64,000 nt of DNA. Source: Vagococcus luciliae. Its GTDB lineage: Bacteria; Bacillota; Bacilli; Lactobacillales; Vagococcaceae. The notes under the pieces are model-generated. The model did no database searches. It had not been told where the DNA came from and saw nothing but the letters and a program-made list of their open reading frames with translations. The first letter of the stretch is position 1. The number at the start of each line of letters is the position of its first letter. Made by a program: the position numbers and the translations under genes. The DNA lies in NCBI RefSeq assembly GCF_024637875.1, contig NZ_CP102451.1, positions 1,925,001 through 1,989,000 on the forward strand. The letters run 5' to 3'. Below are positions 1-7,988 of this stretch, piece after piece.

Positions 1-345
1 TTTCCATTTGATATTCGACATCAAGAATTCGACAAATCTAGAGTAACAAAACTGTTAGAGACATTCAAACTTAATGAATCTTACTTAAGTAAAAAGATTA
101 TTGATTTATCTGGTGGAGAAACACAACGTGTTGCGTTTGTTAGAAATCTCATTTTTGAACCGGATGTATTGTTGTTAGATGAAGTCACTAGTGCTTTAGA
201 TGACGAAAATAAAAATATTATCCAACAATTTATTTTAAATGAGTTAAAGGGAAAAACTATCCTATGGGTAACTCATGATAGCAATGAATTTAGCTTAGGT
301 ACACGTCAAATCACCATTATTGACGGGAAATTGGAGGAAAAATAA
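1..345 (+). CDS. fetA: FetA-like ABC transporter ATPase, 3' part (5' end outside window)
   Basis: This is the C-terminal 114 residues of an ABC ATP-binding protein. The frame is open from base 1 and ends with TAA at 343-345. The signature motif LSGGE lies at fragment residues 37-41, Walker B with its catalytic glutamate (VLLLDE) at 56-61, and the H-loop histidine in WVTHD near 90. The next gene, one base after the stop, encodes a FetB/YbbM-family permease, so the pair is inferred to be a FetAB-type metal exporter, which in E. coli is linked to iron efflux. The Walker A motif and the start lie outside the window. Other small importer ATPases would look the same in this fragment; the assignment rests on the neighbour. 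Confidence 0.8.
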   Translation, partial: FPFDIRHQEFDKSRVTKLLETFKLNESYLSKKIIDLSGGETQRVAFVRNLIFEPDVLLLDEVTSALDDENKNIIQQFILNELKGKTILWVTHDSNEFSLGTRQITIIDGKLEEK

Positions 346-346
346 T

Positions 347-1105
347 ATGACTGATTTAAATATTTCAAATACATCGCTATTATTGGCAAGCTTGTTAATT
401 GTGATAGCTTTAATTATTGATTACAAAGAAAAACTAGGATTAGGAAAAGATATTTTCGTTTCTGCCATTCGAACTGTGGTTCAATTATTCATCATTGGAT
501 ATGTTTTAGGGTTTGTTTTCCAACTGGATAATATGATTTTAACCTTAGTCATGGTTGCTTTTATTATTTTAAATGCTGCACATCATGCCGGAAAACGTGC
601 AAACCATTTAGATAAAGCCTTTCAAATTTCTCTGATTTCAATTGGTTTTGGTACAATTTTATCACTGTTTATTCTATTTATATCTGGAACTTTAAAATGG
701 ACTCCTTCACAAATTGTTCCAATAACCGGAATGATTGCCAGTAATGCGATGACTGCCGTTGGGGTTGGCTATCGTACAATGTCAACTAAATTTGAAGATC
801 AACGTCAACAGGTGCAAGAAAAGCTTGCATTAGGAGCAACAAAAAAACAGTCAACCTTACCTATCGTAAGAGAAAGCATTAAATCTGCCATGTCACCAAG
901 TATTGATCGGGCAAAAACAGTTGGTTTAGTCAGTTTGCCTGGTATGATGTCTGGGTTAATGTTTGCCGGTATTGATCCAACAACTGCCATTAGATATCAA
1001 ATCGTTGTGATGTTTATGTTAATTGCGACTACTGGATTTTCAACTATGATTGCCAGTTACTTATCCTACAAACAATACTTCAACGACTTCTCTCAATTAA
1101 AATAA
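347..1105 (+). CDS. fetB: FetB/YbbM-family ABC transporter permease
   Basis: This 252-residue integral membrane protein matches the UPF0014/FetB permease family in length and pattern. It has several hydrophobic helices and the conserved cytoplasmic stretch around ITGMIASNAM and KLALGATKKQ (roughly residues 125-170), with PGMMSGLMFAG following. The ATG at 347 is chosen because GGAGG sits ten bases upstream, inside the end of fetA; an upstream TTG at 320 in the same frame has no ribosome site. It overlaps no other gene and is translationally tied to the ATPase before it. The known family member in E. coli exports iron and improves peroxide tolerance; substrate here is inferred. A bidirectional terminator follows. 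Confidence 0.85.
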   Translation: MTDLNISNTSLLLASLLIVIALIIDYKEKLGLGKDIFVSAIRTVVQLFIIGYVLGFVFQLDNMILTLVMVAFIILNAAHHAGKRANHLDKAFQISLISIGFGTILSLFILFISGTLKWTPSQIVPITGMIASNAMTAVGVGYRTMSTKFEDQRQQVQEKLALGATKKQSTLPIVRESIKSAMSPSIDRAKTVGLVSLPGMMSGLMFAGIDPTTAIRYQIVVMFMLIATTGFSTMIASYLSYKQYFNDFSQLK

Positions 1106-1111
1106 ACAAAG

Positions 1112-1155
1112 AAAGACTAGTAAATGTTTTAAATGTCATTTACTAGTCTTTTTGT
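1112..1155. terminator. Bidirectional terminator between fetB and the resolvase-like gene
   Basis: A perfect 15-bp inverted repeat (1112-1126 with 1137-1151) encloses a 10-base loop. It is followed by TTTTGTTTT on the plus strand and T-rich sequence on the minus strand. It serves two convergent genes. Confidence 0.85.
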
Positions 1156-1156
1156 T

Positions 1157-1714
1157 TTATCTTTCTTGTACGTATTTATAAGCTGTTCCCAAAGAAATGT
1201 TACATTCCTCTGCAATTTGTCTTAATGTATATCTATTGTTGTTATATAAAAATCTAATTTGGTCGATTGTTTCTTGAGAAATTTTTGGACGTCCACCAAC
1301 ACGACCCTTACGACGTGCTTCTTGTAATCCTTTAGTTGTTCTTTCTCTGATAATCATTTTTTCCATCTCAGCAATTTTTAATACCATTTCCAAATAAGCA
1401 GCATTGTCAATATCACTATATGCTTCACCTTTTTTAATAACAACTAATCCAATACCTTTTTCTTTTAATTGTCCTAAAAATTCTGCTAATTGAATAACTG
1501 ATTTTCCTAAACATCTTAATTCATATACAACTAGTTGATCACCTGATTCTAAACTAGCAACAATATCAGTTAATACCGTGTCGCTTTGTGAAATCTCCTC
1601 ATTCGTTTCCTTTTCAATGGATACAGTTTCAATGTTTAAACTATTTAACCCATCGATTTGTTCTCTCACATAATTTTCCTCACTAGAAGCATAAACATAT
1701 CCTATTTTTTTCAT
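1157..1714 (-). CDS. Serine-recombinase-like protein lacking most catalytic residues
   Basis: The 185 residues follow the gamma-delta resolvase/invertase plan: an N-terminal resolvase domain (1-140), an RKGRVGGRPK linker, and a C-terminal helix-turn-helix (about 155-183, TLRQIAEECNISLGTAYKY). Aligned by eye to gamma-delta resolvase, the nucleophile Ser10 is kept, but Arg8 is Tyr, Arg45 is Thr, and the LDRLGR motif carrying Asp67, Arg68 and Arg71 reads LRCLGK. The arginine of the RERT motif near 125 is kept. Strand exchange therefore looks unlikely, and a DNA-binding regulatory role is possible. The ATG at 1714 has GGAG just upstream. No transposon ends or partner transposase are visible. Family membership is firm; loss of activity is inference from the alignment. 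Confidence 0.8.
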   Translation of the reverse strand: MKKIGYVYASSEENYVREQIDGLNSLNIETVSIEKETNEEISQSDTVLTDIVASLESGDQLVVYELRCLGKSVIQLAEFLGQLKEKGIGLVVIKKGEAYSDIDNAAYLEMVLKIAEMEKMIIRERTTKGLQEARRKGRVGGRPKISQETIDQIRFLYNNNRYTLRQIAEECNISLGTAYKYVQER

Positions 1715-2188
1715 AGCTCCTACCCCCTATTATTTTTGTTATTAAATTTTTGGTGCGTTTCATTTCTTGGCTATGTTCATACTATATCGTTTTTTAAAAA
1801 AACCTGCCATATCAAACTTTACCTAACAATACGTAAAAAATGACAATTAATCATCTTTAAATGAAAGTTCATGAAAATAGCATATTTTGTTATTTAAAAT
1901 TCTCTAAAAATTCATATAGATACGCAATTATTAATTAAAAAATCATGTTTTTATAAATAAAAGTAACATTATGAATAAAAAAATTTCATTTAACGCATTT
2001 TATATTAATTGATAAAATAAACAAGAATAGAATCAATACATAAAAAAAATAAAAAATATTTTACTATTTTTTATATTAGTATGAATGTATCCACGGTTTT
2101 TAAAAATATTGAAGGAAAAAACATTTAGTATTAAAGACAACGAATAATTAACAAAAAAATTAAATTAACTAAATCTTTATAAAATCAA
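1715..2188. other. AT-rich intergenic region without a recognisable gene
   Basis: About 470 bases of very AT-rich DNA upstream of the resolvase-like gene. I see no reading frame with a ribosome site, no tRNA and no strong terminator. It presumably holds the promoter of the resolvase-like gene near 1715-1800. Confidence 0.5.
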
Positions 2189-2302
2189 TATAATGGCAAG
2201 ATACAACCCTTTGAGTTGTAAACTTAACCCCAACCAAACTGATAAAATTAATAAAAAAGATCAGCTTCCACTCTTTCATTATGAGTAAAAGCTGATTTTT
2301 TT
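2189..2302 (+). ncRNA. Candidate ~100-nt small RNA with C-rich single-stranded region
   Basis: A consensus TATAAT stands at 2189-2194, with a weak TTAACT 18 bases upstream. Transcription starting near 2201 would give a 5' hairpin (2202-2220, TACAAC/GTTGTA arms), then an unpaired C-rich stretch (ACTTAACCCCAACCAAACT, about 2222-2240), then the hairpin at 2254-2297 ending in seven Ts. There is no open reading frame with a ribosome site. This promoter-hairpin-linker-terminator order is typical of bacterial regulatory RNAs, and C-rich loops often pair with Shine-Dalgarno sequences. The call is inference; the hairpin may simply be the terminator of buk on the other strand. Confidence 0.4.
2252..2302. 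terminator. Terminator after buk, usable in both directions
   Basis: The AGCTGA/TCAGCT arms and inner ACTC/GAGT pairs form a hairpin with six As on one side and seven Ts on the other. On the minus strand it follows the buk stop codon directly. Confidence 0.75.
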
Positions 2303-3365
2303 ATATACTAAATTCTTTAGCTTCTTCTTCTCCTGAGAGAACTCTTAAAGCACCATTTCTTAAAGCTTCCATTTCAAATTCTCCTGGAATACAACTAACA
2401 GGAGCAATAAAAGAAACTCTTTCTTTAATCCAATCGACTAATCGATCAGAATAAGCTAAACCACCTGTAATCACAATATTATCTACACGACCACATAAAA
2501 CAGTTGCTAACTCACCAATTCCTTTTGAAACTTGGTAAGCCATTGCTTCAAAAACTAATCTTGCCTCATCATCGCCTTGATCGATACGATTTTCAACTTC
2601 AATCCCACTATTTGTACCTAAGTAAGATATCATACCACCTTTTTTTCTTGTCCATTCAATGACTTCTTTTTCTGTCATCTGATAACAAAATGGAATGAAT
2701 TCTTTTAGACAAAGACTACCTGTTCGTTCAACCGAAAATGGTCCTTCATCATCAATAGATAAGTCAATCATACGACCTTTTTGATGGGCACTTATTGATG
2801 ATCCACTTCCTAAATGAGCCACAATTAAATTGCTTTCTTCATAAATTTTACCTGTATCTTCTGCTGTTTTCATTGCAATAGCTCTCATATTTAACATATG
2901 CCCAATACTACGTCTGTTGACACCTTTTAATCCAGATATTCTTGATAAATCATGAAATTGATCAACTGTAATTGGGTCATAAATCATTGCAATACACTCA
3001 TCATGACTAAACTCTTTAAAACCACGTGCCAACAGAGCTCCTAAATTAGAAGCGTGATGCACATCTGTTTTATTTACTAACCAGTCAGTCATCTCATCAT
3101 TTACTAAATACCCACCTGCATCCACTGGAGGTAGTGACCCTCCACGACCAACGACAGCATCAATATCAGTCAACTCTATATTTTCTTTATCTAAATAATC
3201 TTTAATAAAAGTTAATCGATAATCATATTGATCTGCTATTGTAGGAAATTTTTCCAAATCTTCTGAATCATGATACACATTTGTGTTTAAGATTTCTTCT
3301 TTGTCTTCAAAATAAGCAATTTTTGTTGATGCTGATCCTGGATTAATAACTAATACTTTTTTCAA
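2301..3365 (-). CDS. buk: Butyrate kinase
   Basis: The 354-residue protein belongs to the acetate/butyrate kinase (ASKHA) family. It converts butyryl-phosphate or branched acyl-phosphate plus ADP to the acid and ATP. Near the N-terminus VLVINPGSASTK is the phosphate-binding strand, and GRGGSLPP, AHLGSGSS and the ITGGLAYS motif follow in the family order. The length fits butyrate kinases (about 355) rather than acetate kinases (about 400). A GTG at 3374 is in frame, but it lies within the GAGGTG ribosome site; the TTG at 3365, about six bases after that site, is the better start and gives the usual MKKVLVINPG beginning. It is the last gene of the 2-oxoacid dehydrogenase operon, just after ptb. 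Confidence 0.92.
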   Translation of the reverse strand: MKKVLVINPGSASTKIAYFEDKEEILNTNVYHDSEDLEKFPTIADQYDYRLTFIKDYLDKENIELTDIDAVVGRGGSLPPVDAGGYLVNDEMTDWLVNKTDVHHASNLGALLARGFKEFSHDECIAMIYDPITVDQFHDLSRISGLKGVNRRSIGHMLNMRAIAMKTAEDTGKIYEESNLIVAHLGSGSSISAHQKGRMIDLSIDDEGPFSVERTGSLCLKEFIPFCYQMTEKEVIEWTRKKGGMISYLGTNSGIEVENRIDQGDDEARLVFEAMAYQVSKGIGELATVLCGRVDNIVITGGLAYSDRLVDWIKERVSFIAPVSCIPGEFEMEALRNGALRVLSGEEEAKEFSI

Positions 3366-3377
3366 ATTTTCCACCTC

Positions 3378-4280
3378 TTACATTGCACATGCAATCATTA
3401 ATGAATTCATTTTTTCTTCTACTGTTGAGCCACGAGATGTAATAATAATAGGAACAGTTGCACCTAAAACAAGTCCTGCCATTTTTCCTTGTCCAAATGT
3501 CATCATACTTTTACCTAATAAATTGCCAGATACAATATCTGGAACAAGTAAAATATCGACTTCACCTGAAACAGGACTGTCATACTCTTTTTCTTTTGCA
3601 ATATCTTTACTTAAAGATAAATCCAATGAGATTGGTCCTTCAACAAAAATAGAAGTGTCTGCTTGTTTAGTAAATCTTTCTTTTAGTTCGTTGGCGTCTA
3701 ATGATGCTTGTAACTTAGGATTCACATTTTCACTAGCATCTAACACACCCACATTTGTCTGTTTATAACCAAGTTTTTTGGTTAATGATAAGGCATTATT
3801 TAACAATTTTTCTTTTGCATCCACATCAGGAGTAAGTAACATACCACCATCCGTTAAAAATAGTAATTTGTGATAATAAGGGATTTCATTGATTGCAACA
3901 TGAGATAATGTATCTGAATCTCTTATTCCTGACTCTTTATTCACAACAGCTTTCAATAAATCTCTTGTCTGTATATGACCTTTCATTAACACATCACCTA
4001 GACCACTTTTGATGATGGAAACTGCCTTTTCGGCAATTTCCACATCTCCAATAATATCTATAATATCAACGGATAAATCGTCATGCTTTAATTCACTCAT
4101 TAACTCAGAAATGACTTTTTTATCTCCAACTAATACAGGATTCAATAGACCTTCTTCTTTTAATGTCATCACAGCTGTTAAAGTTTGTTTATCAACTGGA
4201 TTAGCAACGACCACTTTTTTAGGAGCTGCACTTGTGGTTTTTAATTGTTTCTTTAATTCATCAAATGACTTTAATACCAT
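3378..4280 (-). CDS. ptb: Phosphate butyryltransferase (phosphotransbutyrylase)
   Basis: This 300-residue protein is of the phosphate acetyl/butyryltransferase family. It exchanges CoA for phosphate on butyryl-CoA or branched-chain acyl-CoA, feeding butyrate kinase encoded directly downstream. Family features include VVVANPVDKQTL near the start, DVLMKGHIQT in the middle, the DGGMLLTPD strand, and a C-terminal region with LVPDIVSGNLLGKSM and ITSRGSTVEEK. The ATG at 4280 has AGGGGA upstream. It lies between the E2 gene and buk in an operon whose order (E3, E1, E2, ptb, buk as a set) recalls the E. faecalis bkd cluster. Preference for branched or straight acyl groups cannot be told from sequence alone. 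Confidence 0.92.
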   Translation of the reverse strand: MVLKSFDELKKQLKTTSAAPKKVVVANPVDKQTLTAVMTLKEEGLLNPVLVGDKKVISELMSELKHDDLSVDIIDIIGDVEIAEKAVSIIKSGLGDVLMKGHIQTRDLLKAVVNKESGIRDSDTLSHVAINEIPYYHKLLFLTDGGMLLTPDVDAKEKLLNNALSLTKKLGYKQTNVGVLDASENVNPKLQASLDANELKERFTKQADTSIFVEGPISLDLSLSKDIAKEKEYDSPVSGEVDILLVPDIVSGNLLGKSMMTFGQGKMAGLVLGATVPIIITSRGSTVEEKMNSLMIACAM

Positions 4281-4299
4281 TTTAGTGTTCCCCTATCTC

Positions 4300-5868
4300 T
4301 TAATTTTTTAACAACATTAAATTAGGATCACCTAGTGCTTTTTTGAATACTGCTAACGCACTTTGCGCTTCAACACCATCCACTAAGCGATGATCAAAGG
4401 CAAAAGATAATCTCATAATAGAAGCAATTTCCATTTCACGATCTTGATTTACAATCACTTCATCAGAAATACGAGAAATGCCCATAATCATTGATTCAGG
4501 GTAATTGATGATTGGCGTAGACCACACACCGCCAGCTTCAGGCATTCCACCAATATTTGTAATGGTTGCTGAACTGCCACTCATATCATCTCTTGTTAAT
4601 TCATTATTCATTGCTTTTTTCGATAACTCTGAAATCTCTTCTGCAATCTCAAACACACTCTTACGGTCAGCGTTTTTGATTACTGGGACAAACAATCCAT
4701 GATCTGTATTGGTTGCAATACCAATATTGATATTTCCACGATGAATGATTTCTGATTTTTCCATATTAACTGAAGCATTCAATGATGGATAAGCTTTCAA
4801 CATTGCAACCATTGCTTTAACAACATATGGTAAAAAGGTTAATTTAACGTTTTCTTCTTTTGCAATTTCTTTGTATGTATTACGATGCTCGACTAATTTT
4901 TCTGTTCGTAACTTATCAAATACTGTCACATGTGGAATTTCAGTACGACTTGTCACCATCGCTTTGGCAATCGCACGGCGTAAAGGTGACATTTTTTCTA
5001 CCCAATCCTCATTCGCTGGTTGTACTGGGGCAGAGGCTTTTATTTGTTTTGGTTCTTCCACTTTAATTGTGTCAGTAACAGTTGGTTGTGTTACTTCGAC
5101 TGGTGACCCATTTTCTAAGAAAGCATCAATATCTGTCTTTAATAGTTTATTATTTGGTCCTGTAGGGGTAACCAAAGCTAAATCAACTTGTTGTTGACGC
5201 GCATATCGTCTAACAGAAGGTAGTGCTCGTACTACTTTAGATGATGACTCTTTTCTAGTTTGTATAAGGGGTTGACCCACCTGTTTGTCCTCTGTATTTC
5301 GGGTAGTAGATTGTTTTATTACAGACTCTCCTGTATTGATTTCGATAATTCCTTCGTCTACTTTTGCTACACCATCTGGAACTAAAATTTTCACCACTGT
5401 TCCAGCAACTGGGGATGGTATTTCCATGGTTGATTTATCATTTTGAATTTCGACTAATGGGTCATCTGCTTTTACAGTATCGCCTTCTTTTACAAACCAT
5501 TGTAAGATGTCTGCTTCTGTTAATCCTTCTCCTACATCTGGTAATTCAAAAATATAATTGTCAGATGTTGCTTGTGTTTCTACAACTTCCTGTGTAACAG
5601 CTACTTCGACAGGTTCAGCTGAAACAACTGTTTCTCCTGTATTAATTTCAATAATGCCTTCATCTACTTTTGCCACACCATCTGGAACTAAAATTTTCAC
5701 CACTGTTCCAGCAACTGGAGATGGTATTTCCATAGTTGATTTATCATTTTGAATTTCGACTAATGGATCGTCTGCTTTTACAACGTCTCCTTCTTTTACA
5801 AACCATTGTAAAATATCTGCTTCTGTTAATCCTTCTCCTACATCTGGTAATTTAAATATATAAGCCAT
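4300..5868 (-). CDS. Dihydrolipoamide acyltransferase (E2) with two lipoyl domains
   Basis: The 522-residue E2 core of a 2-oxoacid dehydrogenase complex carries two nearly identical lipoyl domains (about residues 3-80 and 105-182; lipoyl lysines 43 and 145 in NDKST), an E1/E3-binding domain (about 214-250, PSVRRYAR) and a catalytic acyltransferase domain (about 287-522) ending with the active-site motif DHRLVDG. Linkers are short and proline or threonine rich. AGGAGG-type site GGAGGAG precedes the ATG at 5868. Two lipoyl domains are common in enterococcal PDH E2. Neighbours are E1 alpha and beta upstream and ptb-buk downstream, so acyl-CoA produced here can be used for ATP synthesis. Whether pyruvate or branched-chain keto acids are preferred is undecided. 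Confidence 0.93.
   Translation of the reverse strand: MAYIFKLPDVGEGLTEADILQWFVKEGDVVKADDPLVEIQNDKSTMEIPSPVAGTVVKILVPDGVAKVDEGIIEINTGETVVSAEPVEVAVTQEVVETQATSDNYIFELPDVGEGLTEADILQWFVKEGDTVKADDPLVEIQNDKSTMEIPSPVAGTVVKILVPDGVAKVDEGIIEINTGESVIKQSTTRNTEDKQVGQPLIQTRKESSSKVVRALPSVRRYARQQQVDLALVTPTGPNNKLLKTDIDAFLENGSPVEVTQPTVTDTIKVEEPKQIKASAPVQPANEDWVEKMSPLRRAIAKAMVTSRTEIPHVTVFDKLRTEKLVEHRNTYKEIAKEENVKLTFLPYVVKAMVAMLKAYPSLNASVNMEKSEIIHRGNINIGIATNTDHGLFVPVIKNADRKSVFEIAEEISELSKKAMNNELTRDDMSGSSATITNIGGMPEAGGVWSTPIINYPESMIMGISRISDEVIVNQDREMEIASIMRLSFAFDHRLVDGVEAQSALAVFKKALGDPNLMLLKN
5323..5862 (-). repeat. Direct repeat encoding the two lipoyl domains of E2
   Basis: Copies at 5629-5862 and 5323-5556 (about 234 bp each) are roughly 90% identical in DNA and nearly identical in protein, separated by a short linker coding region. 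The DNA similarity is high enough to suggest a recent duplication or ongoing gene conversion. Confidence 0.85.
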
Positions 5869-5889
5869 GAGTACTCCTCCTAGATTTTT

Positions 5890-6867
5890 CTATTCAGCCA
5901 TTGTATTTCTAACTTGTTCTTCAATCGTTTTCGCATTTGGTAACCAAACAGATTCTGCTTGTCCAAATGGGAAATGACTATCTGGTGCAGCAACACGACC
6001 AATTGATGCTTCCAATTCATACATAGCGCCTTCTGCAATTTCTGCCATAATCTGATTGCCCACACCTGTTAAACGCTGTGCTTCTTGAACAACCACTACT
6101 CGACCTGTCTTCTTAACAGATGCTAAAATCGTGTCAATATCAAAAGGTGCTACAGTACGTAAGTCGATTAACTCAATCGAAATGCCATCTTTTTCTAAGG
6201 ATTCGATGGCTTTTTTCGATTCATGAACCATCGCACCATAAGTGACAATCGTAATATCTGTTCCTTCTTGTACAACATGTGCTTTGTCTAAAGGAATCTC
6301 ATATGATTCTTCAGGCACTTCTTCTTTAATCGAACGATAGAGTTTTAAATGCTCTAGGAAATAAACTGGATCATTATTTCGAATAGAAGCGGTTAATAGT
6401 CCTTTCGCATCATATGGTCCACTTGGGATAACAATTCGAATACCAGGTGATTGACTAAATAATCCTTCTAAGTTGTCCGAATGTAACTCTGGTGTCCCAA
6501 CACCACCACCAAATGTCGAGCGAACTGTCACAGGAACTCCTTCTGTTCCTCCCATACGGTAACGATGACGAGCTAATTGACCCAATAATCCATCAATGGC
6601 TTCCATAGTAAATCCTGAAAATTGAATTTCAGGAACTGGACGATAGCCACCAAGAGCTAATCCCATTGCCATTCCCATAATTCCAGATTCAGCTAAAGGT
6701 GTATCAAAAACACGGTCAATTCCTAATTTGTCACTCATACCATCTGTAACACGGAATACACCTCCGTTTGTTCCAACGTCTTCTCCAAAAACTAAAATTC
6801 TTTCATCTCGTTCCATCTCTTGAGTTAAGGCTTCATTGATTGCCTGTACCATATTTTTAATAGCCAT
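5890..6867 (-). CDS. pdhB: 2-oxoacid dehydrogenase E1 beta subunit, pyruvate dehydrogenase type
   Basis: This 325-residue protein is the beta half of the thiamine-diphosphate E1 heterotetramer, which decarboxylates the 2-oxoacid and transfers the acyl group to lipoate. Recognisable stretches are [45 protein letters not shown] and the C-terminal [12 protein letters not shown]. It resembles Bacillus PdhB more than BkdAB, notably in GGVFRVTDG and in the VWLPN ending. It starts three bases before the E1 alpha stop region and is followed by E2 after about 20 bases. The ATG at 6867 has AGGAGG-like sequence inside the end of E1 alpha. Substrate choice in this operon with ptb-buk remains open. Confidence 0.88.
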   Translation of the reverse strand: MAIKNMVQAINEALTQEMERDERILVFGEDVGTNGGVFRVTDGMSDKLGIDRVFDTPLAESGIMGMAMGLALGGYRPVPEIQFSGFTMEAIDGLLGQLARHRYRMGGTEGVPVTVRSTFGGGVGTPELHSDNLEGLFSQSPGIRIVIPSGPYDAKGLLTASIRNNDPVYFLEHLKLYRSIKEEVPEESYEIPLDKAHVVQEGTDITIVTYGAMVHESKKAIESLEKDGISIELIDLRTVAPFDIDTILASVKKTGRVVVVQEAQRLTGVGNQIMAEIAEGAMYELEASIGRVAAPDSHFPFGQAESVWLPNAKTIEEQVRNTMAE

Positions 6868-6869
6868 CT

Positions 6870-7973
6870 TTAGTTTTCCTCCTTAAGTTCATACATTTTA
6901 ATTTCTTTTGCGATGCGTGGTGTAGGAACTTCAAACACATTTCTTAATAATTGAGAAACTTTTTGTTTTGGTTCATTATCTGCTGCATCAAGTGCCTCAT
7001 TCATTTCTTCCGTTGTTTGATTAATCACTTCTTGCTCCATCTCTTCGTTCCAAATACCTTTTTCACCTAAATGTTTACGCATACGAATCATAAAATCTTT
7101 TTCTAACCACTCATCTAATTCCTCTTGTGTACGATATCTTGTTGGATCATCAGACAATGTATGCGGTCCAAAACGATACGTTAATGTTTCGATTAATACA
7201 GGGCCATTTCCTGCCATTGTATATTCACGTGCTAACTTCGTCACTTCATATAGAGCTAATGGATCCATACCATCCACTTGAATTCCCGGAATACCTGCTG
7301 CTGCTGCTTTTTGAGCTAGGGTTGGTGCTTTACTTTGCATGTCACGAGGAACAGAAATACCATACTGGTTGTTTTGTACAATAAATACTGTTTGAGATTC
7401 AAATACTCCAGCAAAGTTAATCCCTTCATAGAAATCCCCTTGTGATGATCCACCATCTCCAATGTAAGTCATCGCTACTTGATCTTTACCATCGCGTTTG
7501 TAAGCCATTCCTAATCCTGCTGCTTGAACATATTGCGACCCAATAATAACTTGAGCTGGAAGTCCATGAACTCCTTCCGGTAAAATATTAGCTGCAACGT
7601 GTCCGCGATACCATAAAACAGCATTTTTCATTGGCATGCCATGACTAATCAATGGAATCACATCACGATACGTTGGGAATAGAAAATCTGTTTTCTTCAT
7701 AGCAAATAATGTTGCTAGTTGAGACGCTTCTTGTCCTTCTGAAGGTGGTAAGTTACCAATACGCCCTTGACGACCTGCTAAAATGAGGCGTTCATTAACT
7801 GTTCTACCCCACACTAAGTTTTTCATTAATGCTACTAATTCATCATCTGTTAACGAACTCTTTAATCCTTTATTTACTAATTTGGCATTTTCATCTAGTA
7901 TTTGTACAAATGGCACAGCATCTGCACTTTTTTTCATCATGTCATTAAATAATTTAAATTCTTTTGTAGTCAT
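6870..7973 (-). CDS. pdhA: 2-oxoacid dehydrogenase E1 alpha subunit, pyruvate dehydrogenase type
   Basis: The 367-residue E1 alpha carries the thiamine-diphosphate motif [18 protein letters not shown] (GDG...N) and the phosphorylation-loop-like [17 protein letters not shown]-terminal sequence [13 protein letters not shown] and the LNRQGRIG-like [18 protein letters not shown] follow Bacillus PdhA closely, and the length (367) fits PdhA better than BkdAA (about 330). It pairs with the E1 beta gene two bases downstream. It is preceded by an EIIC-like membrane protein gene. The ATG at 7973 is preceded by GGAGAG. What is seen is PDH-type sequence; a role on branched-chain keto acids is suggested only by ptb-buk. 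Confidence 0.88.
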   Translation of the reverse strand: MTTKEFKLFNDMMKKSADAVPFVQILDENAKLVNKGLKSSLTDDELVALMKNLVWGRTVNERLILAGRQGRIGNLPPSEGQEASQLATLFAMKKTDFLFPTYRDVIPLISHGMPMKNAVLWYRGHVAANILPEGVHGLPAQVIIGSQYVQAAGLGMAYKRDGKDQVAMTYIGDGGSSQGDFYEGINFAGVFESQTVFIVQNNQYGISVPRDMQSKAPTLAQKAAAAGIPGIQVDGMDPLALYEVTKLAREYTMAGNGPVLIETLTYRFGPHTLSDDPTRYRTQEELDEWLEKDFMIRMRKHLGEKGIWNEEMEQEVINQTTEEMNEALDAADNEPKQKVSQLLRNVFEVPTPRIAKEIKMYELKEEN

Positions 7974-7988
7974 TCTACTCTCTCCTTT

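Noticed and set aside
320-346. TTG start at 320 for fetB
   Set aside because: It lies in the end of the ATPase gene without a ribosome site; ATG at 347 has GGAGG upstream.
1715-2188. Possible attachment site or transposon end beside the resolvase-like gene
   Set aside because: No matching direct or inverted repeats were found at its borders, and the neighbouring genes are intact.
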